From assembly GCA_947475795.1 (NCBI GenBank), contig CANJOX010000052.1, forward strand, positions 1 through 12,623: DNA of 12,623 nt. The letters run 5' to 3'. Positions 7,613 through 12,623 of this stretch are shown here, one piece after another; positions within the stretch are counted from its first letter, which is position 1, and each line of letters starts with the position of its first letter. Source of the stretch: Gemmatimonadota bacterium (GTDB lineage Bacteria; Gemmatimonadota; Gemmatimonadetes; Gemmatimonadales; Gemmatimonadaceae). The notes under the pieces are model-generated. The model was not told the DNA's origin. It did not search any database and saw only the letters and a program-made list of their open reading frames with translations. The translations under genes were made by a program, and so were the position numbers.

Positions 7613-8944
7613 TTACGCGATCGCTTCGAGCGCCCGGCGGACTTTGCCGACCAGCTCGTGGATCTGGTCGACGCTGATGATGAGCGGCGGCGACAGGGCA
7701 ATGATATCGCCCGTCACGCGGATCAGCGCGTTCTGCTCGTGGAAGCAGTTGACGAAGACATCGTAGGCGCGGGCGCCCGGCAGACCGGCGCGCGGTTCGA
7801 GTTCGATGCCGGCCACGAGACCGAGGTTGCGCACGTCGATCACGTACGGCGCATCGCGCAACCCGTGTACGGCCGCCTCCCACTCCGGGGCAAGCGCGCG
7901 GGCCCGTTCGAACAGTCCCTCCTGCTCGTACAGGTCCATGGTGGCGATGCCCGCGGCGGCCGCCAGCGGGTGTCCGCTGTACGTGTAGCCGTGGAAGAAT
8001 TCGATGCCGCGCTCGGAGGCGTTGACCACAGTGTCGTAGAGCGCGCCCTGCACCGCCGTCGCACCCATCGGCACGGCAGCGTTGGTGAGCCCCTTGGCCA
8101 TCGCCATGATGTCAGGGGTGACACCGAAGTGCTGCGCCGCGAACGGGGCGCCCAGCCGTCCGAATCCGCTGATGACTTCGTCGAAAATCAGCAGGATGCC
8201 ATGCGCCGTGCACAGCGCCCGCAGCCGCTCCAGATAGCCCACGGGCGGTACGAGGACGCCGGTGGATCCCGCCAGCGGTTCGACGATCACGGCGGCGATG
8301 CTGCCGGCGCCGTGCGTGGCCACCATGGTCTCCAGGGCGTCCGCGAGGTGCGCGCCCCAGAGCGGCTGTCCTTTCGAGAATGCGTTGTGCGCGAGATCGT
8401 GGGTGTGCGGCAGATGATCGACGTGCGGCATGAGCTGCGCCGCGAACGTTTTGCGATTCGTCTCGATGCCGCCCACGGAAATGCCACCCCAGCCCACGCC
8501 GTGATAGCCGCGCGTGCGACCGATGAACATGCGGCGCTCCGGTTCGCCGCGGGCCTGATGGTAGGCCAGCGCGATCTTGAGCGCGCTATCCACCGCCTCG
8601 CTCCCCGAATTGGAGAAGAACACCTTGTTCATGCCGGTGGGGAGCAGCTTCACCAGCTTGTTGGCCAGCGCGAACGACAGCGGATGGCCCATCTGGAAGC
8701 TCGGCGCGAAATCCAGCGTCGGGGCCGTGCGTACGATGGCCTCCACGATCGACGGCCGGCAGTGCCCGGCGTTCACACACCAGAGCCCGGCGGTGCCGTC
8801 GAGAATCTCGCGGCCGTCATCGGACTGATAGTGCATGTCCTTGGCGCTGACGAGCAGGCGCGGTCGCGCCTTGAACGCCTTGTTGGCCGTGAACGGCATC
8901 CACTGCGTGTCGAGGGTCGGGGAGGGCGTGGTCGGAACGGTCAT
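7613..8944 (-). CDS. Class III PLP aminotransferase, omega-amino acid (beta-alanine):pyruvate type
   Basis: A 443-residue cytosolic PLP enzyme. Visible motifs: FTANKAFKARPRL near the N-terminus, DGTAGLWCVNAGHCRP (~49-64), phosphate-binding SNSGSEAVD (~111-119), RTRGYHG (~143-149), VEPLAGSTG, PLP-ring partner D255 in IFDEVISGFGR, Schiff-base lysine K284 in AMAKGLTN, and HGYTYSGHPLAAAAG (~318-332). R409 in LIRVTGDIIALSPPL is the candidate substrate-carboxylate arginine. The pattern fits beta-alanine/omega-amino acid:pyruvate transaminases, which move an amino group from a terminal amine to pyruvate (beta-alanine giving malonate semialdehyde). Related 4-aminobutyrate or taurine enzymes cannot be excluded. 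The ATG lies 46 nt after the MBL gene, and a small palindrome sits in that gap. Confidence 0.9.
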   Translation of the reverse strand: MTVPTTPSPTLDTQWMPFTANKAFKARPRLLVSAKDMHYQSDDGREILDGTAGLWCVNAGHCRPSIVEAIVRTAPTLDFAPSFQMGHPLSFALANKLVKLLPTGMNKVFFSNSGSEAVDSALKIALAYHQARGEPERRMFIGRTRGYHGVGWGGISVGGIETNRKTFAAQLMPHVDHLPHTHDLAHNAFSKGQPLWGAHLADALETMVATHGAGSIAAVIVEPLAGSTGVLVPPVGYLERLRALCTAHGILLIFDEVISGFGRLGAPFAAQHFGVTPDIMAMAKGLTNAAVPMGATAVQGALYDTVVNASERGIEFFHGYTYSGHPLAAAAGIATMDLYEQEGLFERARALAPEWEAAVHGLRDAPYVIDVRNLGLVAGIELEPRAGLPGARAYDVFVNCFHEQNALIRVTGDIIALSPPLIISVDQIHELVGKVRRALEAIA

Positions 8945-8971
8945 CTCAGAACTCGTGTGGTGATGAGTGCG

Positions 8972-9000
8972 CGCGGTTACCGCGGTGCGGTTATCGCGGA
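8972..9000. repeat. Palindrome with imperfect 14-bp tandem repeat upstream of aminotransferase
   Basis: cgcggt-t-accgcg (8972-8984) is a perfect 6+1+6 inverted repeat. It overlaps two near-identical 14-bp units, gcggttaccgcggt (8973-8986) and gcggttatcgcgga (8987-9000), matching at 12 of 14 positions. The second unit contains the MBL gene stop codon. The position, 28-56 nt upstream of the aminotransferase start on the minus strand, would suit an operator or a short hairpin between co-transcribed genes. Confidence 0.4.
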
Positions 9001-10040
9001 TACGCGGTGGACTGTCCGGTGCGCCCGTTGGTGACGGTGAAGCTGCCGTCGGCGCTGGCGGACACCTTGATCCACGCGCTGGTGCTCTCGTCGAGATTGG
9101 CGATGCGGGCGTCGGGGAAGTTTTCGACGCCGGGGTTCCCGCTGCGATGCAACTGCCACCCGTCGAGGGTGGGGATCGCGCGGATGGTGGCGAAGGTGCG
9201 CCCCTGCGCGCCCTTCCGCGGGCCGTTGTTCATGATGGCCACGCGGGGCTTCACGGCGGCGAACAGCGACGGATCGGCCCCGTCATTGCCACCGTGGTGC
9301 GCAATGAGGTAGAGGTCTGCGGCGCCGATCAGATTGGTGGGGCAGGTGAGGGCGAAGAGCGGTGCGCCGCTCAGGTCTCCGACGTTGAGAAAGCGGAATG
9401 CCCCGAACTGCACGCGGATGGCGGTCGAGCGTGGGTTCTCGGTCTTTTCCTGCGCCGGCTCGCCGGTGCCGGTACAGGCCGGGTTGGGCTGCCCGGCGCC
9501 CGGCAGCGGCGCCGCGAGAATCTCGCCGGCGGTGGCCAGCACCGTCACGTCTACGCCACCCAGCGGCAACCGGTCGCCCGGCTTGGGTTCGGTGTGTGTG
9601 CCGCTGGCCCGCAGCGCCACGTAGGCGTCGTACAGGGCCAGCGTGCCCGGTACGATCACTTCCGCCTCGGCGCTCGGGGCCGAGTGATCGATGAAGTGGC
9701 GGATGGGGAGTAGCTGCGACAATTCGATCACACCGCCCATGTGATCGGCATGGTAGTGCGTGAGCATGAGGTGGTCGATCTGACGCACCCCCGCCGCGCG
9801 GGCCGCCGCCAGGATGCGCTGAGCATCGCGGGCCTTCGCCGGGTCGCCCGGCTTCGATGCGAACGTGCCGTCACCGGGGAAGCCGGCATCGATCAGGAAG
9901 GACTCACCGGCCGGCGTGACCATGAGCGTCGCCTGTCCCCCCTCGACATCGATGAAGTAGATGTCGAGGGTGTTCGCCGCGGGGCTGGTGGCCCCGGTGA
10001 GCATCAGCATGGCCAGCAGCCCGCAGGCGAGTCGCTTCAT
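8991..10040 (-). CDS. Exported metallo-beta-lactamase-fold hydrolase, ComEC-like
   Basis: A 349-residue protein with an N-terminal signal peptide (MKRLACGLLAMLMLTGA, cleavage around residue 22). The metal site is clear: T-H95-Y-H97-A-D99-H100 (HxHxDH), D222 in NVGDLSG and H248-H249-G. IDVEGGQATLMVTP at the start and ENPRSTAIRVQFGAFRFL before GD are typical of the ComEC/Rec2-like MBL group, here as a stand-alone periplasmic domain without the ComEC membrane part. Such proteins are probably phosphodiesterases or other hydrolases; the substrate is unknown. I chose the ATG at 10040 because it gives the signal peptide; the upstream open frame overlaps the preceding peptidase gene. The start is 29 nt after that gene's stop and the stop is 46 nt before the aminotransferase gene. 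Confidence 0.88.
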   Translation of the reverse strand: MKRLACGLLAMLMLTGATSPAANTLDIYFIDVEGGQATLMVTPAGESFLIDAGFPGDGTFASKPGDPAKARDAQRILAAARAAGVRQIDHLMLTHYHADHMGGVIELSQLLPIRHFIDHSAPSAEAEVIVPGTLALYDAYVALRASGTHTEPKPGDRLPLGGVDVTVLATAGEILAAPLPGAGQPNPACTGTGEPAQEKTENPRSTAIRVQFGAFRFLNVGDLSGAPLFALTCPTNLIGAADLYLIAHHGGNDGADPSLFAAVKPRVAIMNNGPRKGAQGRTFATIRAIPTLDGWQLHRSGNPGVENFPDARIANLDESTSAWIKVSASADGSFTVTNGRTGQSTAYPR

Positions 10041-10069
10041 GTGTCCGGTGCAGAAAGGGTAGTGCGACG

Positions 10070-11251
10070 TTACTTGCCGGCGCCCGCGCGCTTCACACAG
10101 GCACTCGGGTACTGCTGACAATATCCCACGCGGCTGTTGCCGACCTGCTTGGATTGCAGGACCGCATGGACGACCGCACGCCCGAGGACATCGGCCCCCG
10201 CGTTGAAGATGGCCTGCAGATCGGCGTTGCTCATGGTGGTGGGCGGCGTGGTGGCCATGCCGAACACCGTGTCGCCATCGCCGATGCCGTGGATGGGACG
10301 GATGGAGCGGGCGAGCCCGGCGTTGGCGATCTGCGCCATGCGCTCGGCTTCGAGGTCGAGCAGCGGGGCGTCGGTGGCCACGAGGGCAATGGTGGTGTTG
10401 CGCGGAGCGTTATCCGAGCCGTCGTTCGGACCACCACGGCCCACCGCGGCCGGGGTGCACTCCTCGGCCTTGGGCGCCACGAGGTTGAACTCATCACCGA
10501 GCTCGAGGAAATAGCCGTACGGCAGGCAGGTGCGCGGATCGAGCGGTGAGCCCGCCGGGTTGAGCCCGACGATGGCGGCCACCGTGTAGCCGTTGGACAG
10601 TTTCACGCTGGCGGTGCCCATGCCCCAACCGGCCCCCATGCCCACGCCGATGCGGCCGCTTTGCACCGGGGCCGTGGTGGCGGCCTCGGTGGCCTTGTAG
10701 CCGAACGACGCGTCGGGGCGCTTTTTGAAGTTGCCGCCACGGCCGAGGTCCATGAGGATCGCGGCGGGCACGATGGGGACCACCCCGCCGCCCACCGGCA
10801 CGCCGAAGTTGTGCTCTTCCATCCACTGCATCACGCCCGTGGCCGCATCGAGCCCGAAGGCGCTGCCGCCACCGAGCATGATGGCCTGCACGGCCCGCAC
10901 CTGACCGCCCGGCTTGAGCAGGTCGGTTTCCTTGGTGCCCGGCGCGCCGCCCATCTGGCTGTAGCCGGCGGTGGCGCCCTTTTCAGTGCGGATGACGGTG
11001 GTGCCGGAACGGTAGCCGCTGTCGGAGCGCGTGAAGTGGCCGACCTTGAGCCCCGGCACGTCGGTGAGCGAGTTGGTCGGGCCGGGGCCGATCACGGTAA
11101 TGCGAGCCGGCGGCTGTGTGGCTGGGCGGGCGGGCTGGGCGCGGAGCGCGAGGGCTGGCAGCGCCAGCGCCGGTAGCGCGGCGGCGACCAGCACCCCGGC
11201 GCGCCATCGCGCGCCGGGGGGGGTGAACACGGTACGGTCACGCTGAACCAT
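10070..11251 (-). CDS. Exported P1-family (DmpA/ThnT-like) self-processing aminopeptidase/amidase
   Basis: A 393-residue protein with a signal peptide (hydrophobic core ~18-37, ending ALRAQPA). Family motifs: TNSLTDVPGLKVGH (59-72), LGGGSAFGLDAATGVM (126-141), GMGAGWGMGTAS, and RNTTIALVATDAPLL (284-298). P1 (S58/DmpA) enzymes are made as a proenzyme that cleaves itself; by alignment from memory the cut falls at N285-T286, making Thr286 the nucleophile. That matches ThnT (Asn-Thr) rather than DmpA/BapA (Ser). HGIGDGDTVFGMATT (321-335) lies in the beta chain. Four Cys (242, 265, 378, 385) could form periplasmic disulfides. Known members release N-terminal amino acids, beta-amino acids, or cleave pantetheine amides; the substrate here is open. 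A GTG at 11266, 1 nt after the susD-like stop, is an alternative start; neither has a good Shine-Dalgarno. Confidence 0.88.
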   Translation of the reverse strand: MVQRDRTVFTPPGARWRAGVLVAAALPALALPALALRAQPARPATQPPARITVIGPGPTNSLTDVPGLKVGHFTRSDSGYRSGTTVIRTEKGATAGYSQMGGAPGTKETDLLKPGGQVRAVQAIMLGGGSAFGLDAATGVMQWMEEHNFGVPVGGGVVPIVPAAILMDLGRGGNFKKRPDASFGYKATEAATTAPVQSGRIGVGMGAGWGMGTASVKLSNGYTVAAIVGLNPAGSPLDPRTCLPYGYFLELGDEFNLVAPKAEECTPAAVGRGGPNDGSDNAPRNTTIALVATDAPLLDLEAERMAQIANAGLARSIRPIHGIGDGDTVFGMATTPPTTMSNADLQAIFNAGADVLGRAVVHAVLQSKQVGNSRVGYCQQYPSACVKRAGAGK

Positions 11252-11267
11252 GGAGGAGTCCGACACC

Positions 11268-12623
11268 TTAGTGGAAGGGAAGAACCAGGGGAGACGTCTT
11301 GTTCAGGACGAGCGTCCGGTTCATGTCATGCTTGATGACCACCGTCTTCGCGGTGGCGTCGTACGTGAAGGCGTCCATCTCGAAGGCCCGCGGGATGAAG
11401 GACGGGACCTGCGCGAGCGTGTACGGCTCGCCGTCCTTGGTGTTCTTGTTGGCGACGATTTCCGTCTGCGCTACGGGGAGCTTGATGCCAAGGTCGGCCA
11501 GGCGGCGTCCTTCGGCGATGAAGATTTCCTGCCGCATGAGGTACAGCACGTACAGCGCGTCATCGGCCGTGGTGATGGCGTCGATGCGGGCGGTCGTCAC
11601 CGAGGTCCCGGAGACGGTCGCCACGCGGACGGTCGGCAGGGAGCGCGTGAGCACGAAGCCATCCTGCAACGGCTCTCCGGGCGCGAACGCGACCTTCGTG
11701 TCCGCGGTGTTCGGATAGAGCACTTTGCCGGCCGCCCGCCCGCGCAGCTGCAGGCGGCTATCCGTCAGCTCCGTGGTGCGGGAGAGCACGAGCGTCAGCA
11801 GCTGCTTCAGCCGGTCCTTCGCCGCCGCGAGGTTGTTGTCGGCGAGGTTGGCTTCCGCGATGATCATGTGCGCCTCCTCCGACTTCTGGAAGGCGATCGG
11901 GCTCTGGATCGTTGCACCCCGGTTCAGGAACTTGGGATCCAGGAAGTCGAGACGCGGCAACGGCTGGAAGTTATTGACGGAACTCGTCAGCACACCCGTC
12001 ATGGCGTTGGCAGGGCCGTTGACCGGATCAAACGACGCATTGCGGATGAAGGTCGGATTGGCCGTGAGCAGCGCCTGCGCCTCTTCGACCGCCTTGGCCT
12101 TGTTTCCCACCCGGTGGTACGCCCGCGCGAGGGCCAGCGTGTAGCTGTTCTTGCTGGGCACATCGGTGGAGAGCGTGCGCGCCTGCGTGAAGTCGGCGAT
12201 CGCCGCATTCAGATGGGTCTGCGCATCCACGACGGGGCCGTTGGTCACGGCGGGCAGTCCAACGAACATCTCCCCCGCGAACAGGCTGGCGACGCCGCGC
12301 AGGTAGTACAGCTCGGCCTTGTCGTTCGCCGTCACGAGCGGATCCCGCGGGAAGACGCTGTCCAGCCCGAAGCTCGCCATGTAGCGCAGCCGCGCGATGG
12401 TGTTCTGGATCGACGTGACGTCGGGGTCGACGTACAGAATGTTCGGCGCGTCGAACTGCTGGTTGTTGGTCGTGTAGTTGTTGAAGTAGTTGTCCGACCC
12501 GAGCTCCGCGTTCTGCACGACGCCGTTGAGCGTGAGCAGGAACTGGCGGCTGGTGCCACGCAGCCAGGAGGCGCCGGCCGCCGGGGTGCTGAGGAACTGC
12601 TGGTCGGTGAGGTTCGGATTCCG
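11268..12623 (-). CDS. SusD/RagB-family outer-membrane nutrient-binding protein, N-terminus missing
   Basis: The frame is open to the right edge, so the start and lipoprotein signal are outside; 451 residues are visible. It begins RNPNLTDQQFLSTPAAG, with the NPN-Leu-Thr start typical of mature SusD-like proteins. Helical TPR-like stretches follow (AELYYLRGVASLFAGEMF; YTLALARAYHRVGNKAKAVE), then KSEEAHMIIAEANL, and a C-terminal RQEIFIAEGRRLADLGIKLP, matching the ER-E-x-FEG-RR-x-DL-type signature. SusD-like lipoproteins sit on the cell surface and cap a SusC TonB-dependent channel that imports glycans or peptides. A susC-like gene is expected just right of the window. The stop is within 1-16 nt of the P1 peptidase start, so the two are probably in one operon. 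Substrate is not visible; the neighbours suggest peptides or amides. Confidence 0.82.
   Translation of the reverse strand, partial: RNPNLTDQQFLSTPAAGASWLRGTSRQFLLTLNGVVQNAELGSDNYFNNYTTNNQQFDAPNILYVDPDVTSIQNTIARLRYMASFGLDSVFPRDPLVTANDKAELYYLRGVASLFAGEMFVGLPAVTNGPVVDAQTHLNAAIADFTQARTLSTDVPSKNSYTLALARAYHRVGNKAKAVEEAQALLTANPTFIRNASFDPVNGPANAMTGVLTSSVNNFQPLPRLDFLDPKFLNRGATIQSPIAFQKSEEAHMIIAEANLADNNLAAAKDRLKQLLTLVLSRTTELTDSRLQLRGRAAGKVLYPNTADTKVAFAPGEPLQDGFVLTRSLPTVRVATVSGTSVTTARIDAITTADDALYVLYLMRQEIFIAEGRRLADLGIKLPVAQTEIVANKNTKDGEPYTLAQVPSFIPRAFEMDAFTYDATAKTVVIKHDMNRTLVLNKTSPLVLPFH

Noticed and set aside
7594..7701. N-terminal extension of HemJ
   Set aside because: It lies inside the aminotransferase gene and is Ser/Arg-rich; the GTG at 7593 gives the family-typical start.
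7580..9034. Long open frame (484 codons) on the plus strand opposite the aminotransferase
   Set aside because: The translation is low-complexity Arg/Gly/His-rich, while the minus strand carries a complete PLP enzyme with all catalytic residues.
10041..10121. N-terminal extension of the MBL-fold protein
   Set aside because: It overlaps the end of the peptidase gene and would bury the signal peptide that begins at the ATG at 10040.

Overview
The window is GC-rich, almost entirely coding, and split into two converging gene blocks: a plus-strand block (1-6307) and a minus-strand block (12623-6333). They meet at a perfect hairpin at 6326-6350. A SusD-type outer-membrane protein, HemJ, C-terminal-Phe outer-membrane barrels and large hybrid kinases in a high-GC background suggest a Gram-negative bacterium. 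Gemmatimonadota is my best guess, but this is inference from gene style; no rRNA or other marker gene is present.

Plus-strand block. Three tightly packed genes (gaps of 3 and 2 nt) encode the C-terminal part of an outer-membrane beta-barrel, a half-size exported PstS-like binding protein, and a membrane hybrid histidine kinase (TM, periplasmic sensor, TM, HAMP, HisKA, HATPase, REC, Hpt). This looks like an envelope sensing cassette in which the binding protein may present a ligand to the kinase. After 109 nt comes a second hybrid kinase, soluble (PAS-like, HisKA, HATPase, REC), and then a small DinB/YfiT-type putative metal enzyme. No DNA-binding response regulator is present, so the output of the phosphorelay lies elsewhere.

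Minus-strand block, in transcription order. The genes are a SusD/RagB-family protein (N-terminus beyond the right edge), an exported P1-family (DmpA/ThnT-like) self-cleaving peptidase, an exported ComEC-like metallo-beta-lactamase-fold hydrolase, a class III omega-amino acid:pyruvate aminotransferase, HemJ (protoporphyrinogen oxidase), and an alpha/beta hydrolase. Gaps are 1-46 nt, so a six-gene operon is plausible. The SusD, P1 peptidase and omega-transaminase together suggest uptake and breakdown of peptide or beta-aminoacyl amide substrates; this is a hypothesis. HemJ and the alpha/beta hydrolase may simply be co-transcribed.

No tRNA, rRNA, CRISPR array, insertion sequence or phage gene was seen. 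No gene-free stretch exceeds about 110 nt.
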